From contig JACCUS010000201.1 in NCBI GenBank assembly GCA_013811715.1, positions 1 through 7,673 of the forward strand: a stretch of 7,673 nucleotides of DNA. The letters are read 5' to 3'. The position numbers and the translations under genes are program-made. The notes under the pieces are model-generated. The model had not been told where the DNA came from, ran no database searches, and worked only from the letters and a program-made list of their open reading frames with translations. Positions 1 to 6,931 of the stretch are shown one piece after another (the stretch's first letter is position 1; each line of letters begins with the position of its first letter). The DNA comes from Nocardioidaceae bacterium. GTDB lineage: Bacteria; Actinomycetota; Actinomycetes; Propionibacteriales; Nocardioidaceae.

Positions 1-1619
1 TGGGCCAGCCAGAACGTGCACAGGAGGAAGGTGCCCTCCGGTTCCTCGAATCCGTCACCACCCTGGTAGCGAAAGATCAGCCCTTGCTCGTCCCGCAGCC
101 CATGCTCGATGGCGTCGATGGTCGACAACAGCCGCGGGTCTGAGGGGGGGAGGAAGCCAACGATGACCATGAGGAGGGCGGAGGCGTCGAGATCGTCCGA
201 CCCGAACGACTGGGTGAAAGCGCCCGCCCGCTCGCTCCACCCGAGGTTGAGGATGGCCTCACGGAGCTCGTCCCGAGCGCGCACCCACCCGGCCGTCCTG
301 GCGAAGTCGAGGCGGAGCTGCTGGGACATCATGATGCCGCGGTCCAGCGCCACCCAGCACATCAGCTTGCTGTGCAGGAACGGCCGGGCAGGCCCCCGGA
401 CCTCCCATATCCCCTGGTCGTCCTCGCGCCACAGTGACGCCGCGGCATCGACCGCGGCGACCAGGAACAACCGCGTCGCCTCGTCCACCTCTCCGAGCTG
501 GAGACGCAGGGTGTAGGCCGAGTCCAGCAGGGCGCCGTAGACGTCGAGTTGGCGCTGGCTCCAGGCCCCGTTGCCCACACGCACCGGTCCGCTGTCGCGC
601 CAGCCCGACAGTTGCGGGATCTCGCGTTCCGGCAGCTCCCGCTCGCCTCCGACGCCGAACATGATCTGCAGGTGCAGCCCCCGGTCGAGCTGGGTGGCCG
701 CTGCCCTCGACATGAACGCGAAGAACCGCCCGGCTTCGTCAGGGCAGGCGGCGACGTACAGACCTTGCAACGTCATGCTGGCGTCGCGAACCCAGGTGTA
801 GCGGTAGTCCCAGGTGCGACCGCTGCCGACGCCCTCCGGCAGGCTCGTCGTGGGGGCCGCGACGACGGCGCCGCTTCGCGCGTACGTCAGTCCCTGCAAC
901 ACCACCCCGCTGTGATGCACCAGCTCACGCATAGGCCCCTCGTAGCGCTGGTGCAGGCTCGACCAGCTGCGCCAAGACCGCTCGCTGCCTTCCAGCCGAC
1001 GACGTACCTTGTGCGGCTTCCACGTGGCCACCCTCGGACTCCATGCGTCGCACTGCTCCAACGCGAAAGCCAGCTCTTGTCCTTCCCGCAGTGTCAACGT
1101 GGCGGTCGCGCGGGCCTCCGCGAGCTGTAGGTCCGCCTGAGTGCTGAGGACGAGAACGCTGGCGCCGCCGTCGGCGATGACGGCGCCCCGAGAGGACGTC
1201 AGACGCGGATGCACGAGCCCGAACTCGGGTCGAGGCACGAACTCGACTCGCACCGGCGCCCAACCTCGCGTGCACCGCACGTGCCTCAACAACACCCCGG
1301 GGGCGGAGCGGCCGAGCTCATGATCACGCTCGTGTTCACCGAGGGCCATCGCGTCTGTGACGACCAGCTCACCGTCGGGGCACGTCCAGGTCGTGTCGAG
1401 GACCAGACTGGAGGGACGGTACCTCCATGTCGAGGTGCAACCTTGCGCCGCGGGGGCGATGAGGAAGTGCCCCGCGTCGTCGTCCAGCAGCCGTCCGAAC
1501 ACGGACGGGCTGTCGAAGCGGGGCAGGCACAGCCAATCCACCGACCCGGCGGCCGTGACCAGTGCCGCGGAACCGCAGTCGGACAGCAACGCGTGCTGGT
1601 GAATAGGGACGTTGCTCAT
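1..1619 (-). CDS. Glycoside hydrolase family 15 protein (glucoamylase/trehalase type), C-terminus cut by window edge
   Basis: Seen: an open frame from ATG at 1619 to the left edge, 539 complete residues with no stop. The N-terminus has the GH15 opening motif (SDCGSAALVTAAGSVDWLCL, near residues 13-32, followed by PRFDSPSVFGRLLD). The (alpha/alpha)6-barrel part has WDYRYTWVRDAS at 270-281 and SGPVRVGN further on. The catalytic acid is expected at E406 in DQGIWEVRG, and the catalytic base at E528 in EEPEGTFLLC. Both are present, so the enzyme looks active. Family knowledge: bacterial members are about 600-670 residues and hydrolyse alpha-glucosidic bonds. The actinobacterial group includes trehalases related to mycobacterial Rv2402, so trehalose or a short maltodextrin is the likely substrate. 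There is no signal peptide, so it is probably cytoplasmic. A GGAA-rich stretch lies just upstream of the ATG. It is transcribed divergently from the carbonic anhydrase gene. The exact substrate cannot be decided from sequence. Confidence 0.95.
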   Translation of the reverse strand, partial: MSNVPIHQHALLSDCGSAALVTAAGSVDWLCLPRFDSPSVFGRLLDDDAGHFLIAPAAQGCTSTWRYRPSSLVLDTTWTCPDGELVVTDAMALGEHERDHELGRSAPGVLLRHVRCTRGWAPVRVEFVPRPEFGLVHPRLTSSRGAVIADGGASVLVLSTQADLQLAEARATATLTLREGQELAFALEQCDAWSPRVATWKPHKVRRRLEGSERSWRSWSSLHQRYEGPMRELVHHSGVVLQGLTYARSGAVVAAPTTSLPEGVGSGRTWDYRYTWVRDASMTLQGLYVAACPDEAGRFFAFMSRAAATQLDRGLHLQIMFGVGGERELPEREIPQLSGWRDSGPVRVGNGAWSQRQLDVYGALLDSAYTLRLQLGEVDEATRLFLVAAVDAAASLWREDDQGIWEVRGPARPFLHSKLMCWVALDRGIMMSQQLRLDFARTAGWVRARDELREAILNLGWSERAGAFTQSFGSDDLDASALLMVIVGFLPPSDPRLLSTIDAIEHGLRDEQGLIFRYQGGDGFEEPEGTFLLCTFWLA

Positions 1620-1760
1620 GTTTCCATTCCATCGCACCGGCGGCCCCGCACAGTAAGCAACGGGATGACGTAAGTATGACGCTCAACGCGTGGCCCGTCC
1701 GAGTCTTCCGGTCGTCGATGGGAACGCTGGGCATGTGCGGGCGTGGGCAGGCACCCCTGA

Positions 1761-1766
1761 TAACAT
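1761..1766 (+). promoter_or_regulatory. Candidate -10 hexamer for the carbonic anhydrase gene
   Basis: TAACAT matches TAnnnT and is preceded by CTGA. It would put a transcription start near 1773, giving a leader of roughly 24 nt before the GTG start. No good TTGACA-like -35 lies 16-19 nt upstream. This is pattern-based only. Confidence 0.28.
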
Positions 1767-1786
1767 CCCACGTCCGGTCGACCCCT

Positions 1787-1791
1787 AGGAG
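1787..1791 (+). promoter_or_regulatory. Ribosome binding site that fixes the GTG start of the carbonic anhydrase
   Basis: AGGAG is followed by 5 nt and then GTG at 1797. An ATG at 1792 abuts the site and lies in another frame, so it is not the start. The site supports the GTG choice. Confidence 0.7.
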
Positions 1792-1796
1792 ATGTC

Positions 1797-2375
1797 GTGT
1801 CAGTACTCCCTGAAGTTCTCACCGCGAACAAGGCCTACGCCTCAGACTTCGGTGCCAAGGCCGAGCTGGCCCTGCCGCCAGCGCGAGAGTTCGCCATCCT
1901 GACGTGCATGGATGCCCGCCTCGACCCGGCCAAGTACGCGGGGCTGAGCGAGGGTGACGCTCACGTGATCCGCAACGCCGGCGGCCGGGCCAGTGACGAC
2001 GCCATCCGGTCGCTCGTCATCTCGTGCAAGTTGCTGGGGACGAAAGAGTGGTTTGTCATCCACCACTCCGAGTGCGGGATGGAGTCCTTCACCGACGACG
2101 TCATGCGTGGACTGCTCTCGCAGAGCCTGGAGACGGCGGCTCGCGGTGATCAGGGCTTCTACGACGTCGGAGGCGGTCCGGGTTCGTCCGAGGGAAGCTA
2201 TGTCGACTGGCTCACCATCTCCAACCAGGAGCAAAGTGTGGTCGACGACGTAAGGCGCATTCGATCCCACCCCCTCGTGCCGCAGGGCATCGTCATCTAT
2301 GGGTACGTCTACGACGTGAAGTCGGGCCAGTTGCTCGAGGTGACGGACGCCACCGTTGCCGGGGCGGCTCGCTGA
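1797..2375 (+). CDS. Beta-class carbonic anhydrase
   Basis: This enzyme catalyses reversible hydration of CO2 to bicarbonate with a zinc ion, probably in the cytoplasm because no signal peptide is present. Seen: 192 residues from a GTG start with a good Shine-Dalgarno site. The first zinc-site motif is TCMDAR, with ligand C37 and the D39/R41 dyad. The second is HHSECG, with ligands H90 and C93. EGDAHVIRNAGG (52-63) and DDAIRSL (67-73) match the core of the group containing M. tuberculosis Rv1284, as does the C-terminal GYVYDVKSGQLLEV. Rv1284 is about 163 residues. The extra length here falls mainly after the second zinc motif, in a Gly/Ser-rich stretch around residues 108-140. The gene stands alone: it is divergent from GH15, convergent with the protease gene, and ends in strong hairpins. 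The family is near certain; its physiological role (bicarbonate supply, pH) is inferred. Confidence 0.96.
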   Translation: MSVLPEVLTANKAYASDFGAKAELALPPAREFAILTCMDARLDPAKYAGLSEGDAHVIRNAGGRASDDAIRSLVISCKLLGTKEWFVIHHSECGMESFTDDVMRGLLSQSLETAARGDQGFYDVGGGPGSSEGSYVDWLTISNQEQSVVDDVRRIRSHPLVPQGIVIYGYVYDVKSGQLLEVTDATVAGAAR

Positions 2376-2400
2376 CCGCCCAGGAAGACGCCACCTGCAG

Positions 2401-2441
2401 ACAAGGCGCCGTCGTACCGAGCCGGTACGGCGGGGCCTTGT
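2401..2441 (+). terminator. Strong intrinsic terminator hairpin after the carbonic anhydrase gene
   Basis: The left arm 2401-2419 pairs with the right arm 2423-2441 around a 3-nt loop. Of 19 positions, 17 are Watson-Crick, one is a G-T wobble and one is a G-G mismatch. It starts 26 nt after the stop codon. The following bases (CCTTGTCCT) are pyrimidine-rich but are not a true T run, as is common in high-GC actinobacteria. Confidence 0.8.
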
Positions 2442-2451
2442 CCTTGTCCTA

Positions 2452-2480
2452 GGTGGCGACTCGCTCAGCGTGTCGCCACC
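2452..2480 (-). terminator. Second hairpin in the convergent gap, likely terminator for the M4 protease gene
   Basis: GGTGGCGAC (2452-2460) pairs perfectly with GTCGCCACC (2472-2480). The 11-nt loop can itself close with CGC/GCG. It begins 16 nt beyond the protease stop codon on the minus strand, so it can end that transcript. It may also back up the hairpin at 2401-2441 for plus-strand transcription. Being symmetric, it works in either direction. Confidence 0.65.
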
Positions 2481-2496
2481 CCTGGACTCTCAACCG

Positions 2497-5448
2497 TCAT
2501 GACTCGCGGGTGCCGCTCCCGGGCTGGACCCCAGCGGGACAGACCTGGATCTCCAGGTCGTCGACGTACCAACCGTCGACGCCGCTGCACCCGTCCAGAC
2601 CCATGTCGAGCCTGATCTGGATGGTGGATCCCGCGGTGACACCGACCTGGTCGAGGTCGATCTGGGACGTTCCCCAGCTACCGCCGAGCTCGCCGCCGTC
2701 CGTGCCGGTGAAGCCGGGCTGCCCGGCGAGCGGGTTGGTGTTGCCCGCTGCCGCCGTGTTGATCTGGCCCGGCTTGTTGAAGGTGTACGCCGAAGCCGGG
2801 ATGACCTGGAACCCACCTCCGTCGACACTGACCTTGACGTTGCCGCCGTCCCAACCGGCCTCGGTCGCTACGTAGTGGTCGAAGTTCAGGACCACGTTGC
2901 TGCCCACGTCGTTGACCACGATGTTACCGCTGGTCAGGTACATCGCACCGGAGACGTCGCCCCCGCCGCTCGAGCAGTTGCCCGCGTCCGGGTCGGGACC
3001 GTAGGCAGCCGTGCCTGTACGACCGCTCGGCAGGGTGGAGTCGGCAGACCAGTTGTAGGTCTGGGGGTCGAAGACCCACTCGGCTGATGGCGTCCAACCG
3101 GCGGTCCCGCCCTCGAAGTTCTCAGACCAGACCGTGGTCGCGCCCGCGCATGCCGGGGGGTCGCCCGGCTGGAGCTGCGGCTGGAAGTTGCACTGCGTCG
3201 GCTCCGTGCGCAGCTCGATCGCCTCGATCACTTTGCCGACCTGGGCGCAGTTGGCCGCGGTGATCGTCTCGTCCGGCAGCTCTGTCGGTGGATCCGTGTC
3301 CTCCGGGGACCCTGCCGTGCTGAGACCGTTGACCCCTGTGCCGGTCAGGTCGGCGCAGGAAGCCTGGAGCGCGTTCGCGTGGTCCGTGAAGTCGGTCGTG
3401 GGCGTCTGGTACTCCGTCTGCGCACGCCAGTAGATGTGCGCAGCCTTGGTCAGGCCGATGGCTCTGATCTTGTAACCGTTGTAGTTGCCACCGTCGACCA
3501 GCAGGGCGTAGCCGTGGTTGGGCACACCGGAGTTGCTGTGCACGCCGCCACCGTCGTCTGCCGCGCAGTAGTACTCCGCGTCGCTGACCTTGCCCGGGTC
3601 GCCGTGACACGTCGGCGTCCACATGTCGCGGATGGCGCCGCCGAAGGCCAGGCTGTCCTCACCGATCAGCCACCTGTACGACGGGGACTTCTCTGCGCCC
3701 GTCACGTCGCGCATCGTGACGTTGACGGCCTCGCCGGCGGTGAGCTTGTCGACGATGAGGTTGCGGTCCGACAGCTTGATCAGCACCGACGGGATGGTGA
3801 TCGTCGGGTCGACCCCTGACATGCCGCTGACTGCCTCGACGTTGTTGCCGATAACCGCTGCGATGGCGCCGGCGTTCTGCGCGTTCTTCGCCTTGATCGT
3901 GAAGGCGCAGTTGCCCCGGTCGAGCAGGGCAACGTGTCCAGCGACCTCAGTCGGGTTGGTGAGCGCGGTGCAGCCGTCCGTCGTGCCTACTCCGGTCGAG
4001 TCCAGTGGCGCATCGGTGCCCAGGACGACGTCTCCCGTCGTACCGGCCGACGTCACCGCGGGGCCGAAGGAAGCCGAGCCGGTCTGGCATATCTTGGCGA
4101 TGTCCGCAGGCGAGTTGATGATCAGCCGCGCCAGCGGCGGGCTGTGCTCCGAGCAGACTCCGTCGGCCCGCTTGGCCTTGATGTTGCCCTCGTCGGCGTC
4201 CATGCGGCCGTTGATCAGGTCGACGGTCTCACCCCAGATGTCGGAGTACGACTCGTTGAGCGCACCCGACTGCCACTGGTAGATCAGGTCGTGGGTGTAG
4301 TCGGTGTAGGCGTGGCCCCACTCGTGGGCGACCACGTCGTCGGACGTGACGCCGTTGCAGTAGTTGGTGGTGAGGCCGTTCCAGTTGGCGTTGGGGCAGG
4401 AGATCCGCGGGTCGTTGTTGACCGACTCCATGATGTGCCCGGCGTTGTCGTAGCTGTCCCAGTTGAAGGCGTTCTTGAAGAACCAGTACGACTCACCCGT
4501 CGCGCGGACGATGTTCTGCTGGTCCTCGGTGAGGTTTCGGGGGAACCTCTTACCCTCTCGCCAGACCACCCTGCCGTACCGCTCCTCGTGCAGCCGGCGC
4601 TCGAGGGCGTCGTGCACCAGCGAGTAGCGGTTCAGCACCTTGCCCGACTGTGCCGTCAAGATGACGACGTCGCGGATGTTGTGCCGGTTGCTCACCTCGA
4701 CGACGTACGCCAGGTGTGAGTCACCGGTGACCCCACGGACGATTCCCTCGCGGTAGACCACCAGGTCGGACTTCACAGCCCTGATGCCGGTCGTGTCGGC
4801 CTTGTGGCCGTCGTGCGACGGCGGGTCCGACTTGACGTACGCGACTGCGCGCTGGCCGATCTGGCTGGCGCTGAGCTTCGGCTGGACCGAGACGTTGATG
4901 TCCCGGACGGCCGTGCCGTTGACGGCCGTCAGGTCGCCCTGCTTGTCGAGGTGGGCACGGAGCATGGCGCCGAAGACCGGCACGCCCCTGTACTCCTGGA
5001 GGTAGGTGACGGTGGTGCCGCCGAGGCCGTCGTCACGCACGCTGTCGCGGACGATGGTGCCTTGCGAGGCGCCGAACATCGCACCGTACTTGTTGAGGAA
5101 CGCGTCGGCCTTCGCACCTGCAGTCGCGCTGTTGCCCGGCATCAGATCACCGTTGCGGCCTGCCTTGGCGAAGCCGACCGACTTCGTGGCGGGCTCTCGT
5201 GCCACCGTCACTGACCCTTGTGCGTTGTCACGCAGCTTCTCGACGAGCGAGGGGTCGGCCGGCGCTGGCGCGGCGGTTGGCGCCTCGAGTGCGCTGGTCG
5301 TGTTGAGGAAGCCGGGCACGACGATCGAGGTCGCCGCGACTAGAACAAGGCACGTTGCGTGCCGGAGGGATCTCACTAGGGATTGGCCTTTCGATGGCTG
5401 TGGGCGTGAACGCTTGGGCTCAACGCGCACTTGGCGAACTGTAGTCAA
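2497..5448 (-). CDS. Secreted M4 family (thermolysin-like) zinc metalloprotease with inserted PA domain and C-terminal accessory domain
   Basis: An extracellular endopeptidase of 983 codons from the TTG start. A hydrophobic signal segment spans about 32-48, with cleavage likely near 53-56. An FTP/PepSY-type inhibitory propeptide spans about 70-275. The catalytic domain begins near 285. HEWGH (375-379) gives zinc ligands H375 and H379 and catalytic E376. NESYSD gives third ligand E399 and D403, and GGGVHSNSG gives catalytic H637. The 20-residue step from H379 to E399 equals that of thermolysin. Y390 aligns with thermolysin Tyr157. Between E399 and H637 lies a PA-like domain (about 440-580; LLDRGNCAFTIKAKNAQNAGA). 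A C-terminal part (about 774-970, ENFEGG to GWYVDDLEI) resembles beta-sandwich accessory domains of secreted proteases. There are 15 cysteines after the signal, an odd number, so one is probably unpaired. No sortase signal or membrane anchor is seen. An alternative start is GTG at 5376, codon 25. The family is certain; the natural substrate is unknown. Confidence 0.95.
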   Translation of the reverse strand: MTTVRQVRVEPKRSRPQPSKGQSLVRSLRHATCLVLVAATSIVVPGFLNTTSALEAPTAAPAPADPSLVEKLRDNAQGSVTVAREPATKSVGFAKAGRNGDLMPGNSATAGAKADAFLNKYGAMFGASQGTIVRDSVRDDGLGGTTVTYLQEYRGVPVFGAMLRAHLDKQGDLTAVNGTAVRDINVSVQPKLSASQIGQRAVAYVKSDPPSHDGHKADTTGIRAVKSDLVVYREGIVRGVTGDSHLAYVVEVSNRHNIRDVVILTAQSGKVLNRYSLVHDALERRLHEERYGRVVWREGKRFPRNLTEDQQNIVRATGESYWFFKNAFNWDSYDNAGHIMESVNNDPRISCPNANWNGLTTNYCNGVTSDDVVAHEWGHAYTDYTHDLIYQWQSGALNESYSDIWGETVDLINGRMDADEGNIKAKRADGVCSEHSPPLARLIINSPADIAKICQTGSASFGPAVTSAGTTGDVVLGTDAPLDSTGVGTTDGCTALTNPTEVAGHVALLDRGNCAFTIKAKNAQNAGAIAAVIGNNVEAVSGMSGVDPTITIPSVLIKLSDRNLIVDKLTAGEAVNVTMRDVTGAEKSPSYRWLIGEDSLAFGGAIRDMWTPTCHGDPGKVSDAEYYCAADDGGGVHSNSGVPNHGYALLVDGGNYNGYKIRAIGLTKAAHIYWRAQTEYQTPTTDFTDHANALQASCADLTGTGVNGLSTAGSPEDTDPPTELPDETITAANCAQVGKVIEAIELRTEPTQCNFQPQLQPGDPPACAGATTVWSENFEGGTAGWTPSAEWVFDPQTYNWSADSTLPSGRTGTAAYGPDPDAGNCSSGGGDVSGAMYLTSGNIVVNDVGSNVVLNFDHYVATEAGWDGGNVKVSVDGGGFQVIPASAYTFNKPGQINTAAAGNTNPLAGQPGFTGTDGGELGGSWGTSQIDLDQVGVTAGSTIQIRLDMGLDGCSGVDGWYVDDLEIQVCPAGVQPGSGTRES

Positions 5449-5455
5449 AAGGTGA

Positions 5456-5461
5456 CTCCCC
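5456..5461 (-). promoter_or_regulatory. Ribosome binding site supporting the TTG start of the protease
   Basis: Read on the minus strand, GGGGAG is followed by 7 nt and then TTG at 5448, which is ideal spacing. The competing GTG at 5376 has AAAGG (5387-5391) with a 10-nt gap, which is weaker. The site therefore favours TTG, whereas signal-peptide shape favours GTG. Confidence 0.5.
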
Positions 5462-5462
5462 G

Positions 5463-5468
5463 TCTATA
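5463..5468 (-). promoter_or_regulatory. Candidate -10 hexamer for the M4 protease gene
   Basis: TATAGA on the minus strand lies in the only relatively AT-rich stretch between chrA and the protease. CCGACA sits 19 nt upstream as a weak -35. A transcript starting near 5456 would leave little leader for the TTG start at 5448 and would suit the GTG start at 5376 better. That conflicts with the ribosome-site evidence. Pattern-based only. Confidence 0.3.
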
Positions 5469-5517
5469 GTTGCGCCTGACATTTCGTTGTCGGACGACGG
5501 GTTGACTGCCGCAACTA
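5467..5517. repeat. Perfect 8-bp inverted repeat flanking the protease promoter region
   Basis: TAGTTGCG at 5467-5474 is the exact reverse complement of CGCAACTA at 5510-5517, with 35 nt between the arms. The left arm overlaps the last bases of the candidate -10 hexamer. It could be a pair of regulator half-sites or chance. The long spacer makes a terminator role unlikely. I saw no convincing terminator directly after chrA in the rest of the 124-nt gap. Confidence 0.35.
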
Positions 5518-5572
5518 ATCAGCCAGCGGCTACGAGTGAGACAGCAAACCCGGCCAGGGGATGGGTCGGCTC

Positions 5573-6931
5573 TCAGGCCACGAGTCCGCTGACCAGGCCG
5601 AGGGTCGCACATGCGCCCAAGGTGCGCAGGATGCTCCAGCGCAGCTTGAAGGTCATCAGGACCGCTGCGGCACTGATGATCAGCGCGGTGGGTTGCAGGG
5701 TGGTGAGGTTGGGGAGGTCAAGGTGGATCGGGCCGTTGTCCACATCGTTTGACTGGCTGAACAGGGTGTGGCTGGCGAAGTAAACCGCAAGGTTGGCGAT
5801 GACGCCCACTACCGCAGCGGTGATTCCGGTGAGTGCGGCAGACAGAGCCGCGTTGCCGCGCAGGCGTTCGACATAGGGAGCGCCGAGGAAGATGAACAGG
5901 AAACAGGGCACGAACGTGACCCAAGTCGTCAATAGCGACGCGACTAGGGCACCTAACCACGGATCGAGCGCACCTGGGTTACGGAAGGCGCCGACGAAAG
6001 CGACGAACTGCACGACCATGATGAGCGGTCCGGGCGTTGTTTCAGCCAGGGCGAGACCGCGTACCATCTCGCCCGGTGCGAGCCAACCGTAGACCTCGAC
6101 TGCGCGTTGGGCGACGAACGCCAGCACCGCGTAGGCGCCACCAAAGGTGACCAGGGCCGTGCCGCTGAAGAACATGCCCTGTTCGGCGTACACGCTGTCC
6201 GAGCCGGCCAGCACGACGGCCACCGCCACGGGCAGCAGCCACAAGGGAACGCCAACGGTCAAGAGCAACGCTGCTCGGCGGAGAGTGGGTCTTGCGTGGT
6301 GCAGGGCGTCGTCGGAGATCAGTGGCGTTGTCGCGCTGGGATCATCGTTTCTCTGCGGTGCTGCCATGACCGCAGGGTGGACCTTGCCCACGCCCCAGCC
6401 GATCAACGCAGCCACAAGAACGACCAGCGGGAAGGGCACGGCGAAAACCGCAAGCGCGACGAAGGCGGCCGCGCTGATGGCGACAAGGCAGCGATGATGT
6501 AGTGCCCGCTTGGCCACCTTGACCACAGCCTGCACCACGATTGCCAGCACCGCGGGAGCCAACCCTGCGAACAGGGCCGTGACGACGGCAGTGTCGCCAT
6601 AGCCGACGTAAATGGCGGACAGGCTCAGCAACGCCACGACACCGGGGAGCACGAAGAGGACACCCGCGATCAGTCCACCGAGGTTGCCGTTGAGTAGCCA
6701 GCCGATGTAGATGGCGAGTTGCTGCGCCTCCGGCCCGGGAAGCAGCATGCAATAGCTGAGGGCATGCATGAATCGGCGCTCGCCTATCCATCGCTGCTCG
6801 TCGACCAACGTCCGCTGCATCACCGCGATCTGGCCTGCGGGGCCGCCGAAAGTCTGCAGCGCGATCTTGAACCACGTGCGGGCCGCCGCTGCCAGCGGCA
6901 CCATGTCGTGGATACGGCGTTCTTCGCTCAA
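5573..6931 (-). CDS. chrA: ChrA chromate efflux transporter (long-chain, two-domain CHR family)
   Basis: An inner-membrane transporter of the CHR superfamily that exports chromate and so lowers cytoplasmic Cr(VI). Seen: 452 residues, mostly hydrophobic, in two homologous halves joined by a polar linker (about 190-217). Half one carries FGGPAGQIAVM (28-38) and LLPGPEAQQLAIYIGW (63-78). Half two carries the equivalent TFGGAYAVL (262-270) and ETTPGPLIM (297-305). These paired GGP/GGA and PGP motifs are the family signature. The length is typical of the long-chain group (about 400-450). The start is TTG at 6931, which shares the TTGA overlap with the stop of the upstream chrB part, with an AGGGA site upstream. 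An ATG at codon 10 is the alternative but would lose the overlap. It is the last gene of the chr operon in this window. Third codon positions look somewhat less GC-biased than in the protease gene, a by-eye impression. Confidence 0.95.
   Translation of the reverse strand: MSEERRIHDMVPLAAAARTWFKIALQTFGGPAGQIAVMQRTLVDEQRWIGERRFMHALSYCMLLPGPEAQQLAIYIGWLLNGNLGGLIAGVLFVLPGVVALLSLSAIYVGYGDTAVVTALFAGLAPAVLAIVVQAVVKVAKRALHHRCLVAISAAAFVALAVFAVPFPLVVLVAALIGWGVGKVHPAVMAAPQRNDDPSATTPLISDDALHHARPTLRRAALLLTVGVPLWLLPVAVAVVLAGSDSVYAEQGMFFSGTALVTFGGAYAVLAFVAQRAVEVYGWLAPGEMVRGLALAETTPGPLIMVVQFVAFVGAFRNPGALDPWLGALVASLLTTWVTFVPCFLFIFLGAPYVERLRGNAALSAALTGITAAVVGVIANLAVYFASHTLFSQSNDVDNGPIHLDLPNLTTLQPTALIISAAAVLMTFKLRWSILRTLGACATLGLVSGLVA

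Larger units (their letters stand above)
1620..1796. promoter_or_regulatory. Divergent intergenic region between the GH15 and carbonic anhydrase genes
   Basis: These 177 nt separate two start codons that point away from each other, so promoters for both genes are expected here. For the plus-strand gene a TAACAT hexamer (1761-1766) fits the actinobacterial -10 pattern TAnnnT, with no convincing -35. For the minus-strand gene TACTGT (complement of 1650-1655) fits the same pattern, about 30 nt before the ATG, again with a poor -35. The minus-strand call is weaker. No clear operator palindrome was seen. Confidence 0.45.

Noticed and set aside
549..1130. Plus-strand open frame of 193 codons
   Set aside because: It is opposite the GH15 gene, whose motifs are continuous on the minus strand. 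The frame is Arg/Pro/Ala-rich and matches no family.
1616..1831. Minus-strand frame of 71 codons across the GH15/carbonic anhydrase gap
   Set aside because: It overlaps both neighbouring start regions in the wrong frames and has no coding signature.
3934..4719. Plus-strand open frame of 261 codons
   Set aside because: It lies wholly opposite the M4 protease catalytic region. Its composition (Val/Arg/Asp-rich) is what the complement of high-GC coding DNA gives. It has no recognisable motif.
5518..5572. Weak GACCC/GGGT inverted match after chrA as a terminator
   Set aside because: The stem is only 4-5 bp and has no T run, which is not enough to call.
5487..5783. Plus-strand frame of 98 codons starting in the chrA-protease gap
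   Set aside because: Most of it is antisense to the end of chrA. It has no ribosome site or motif that would support a real small gene.
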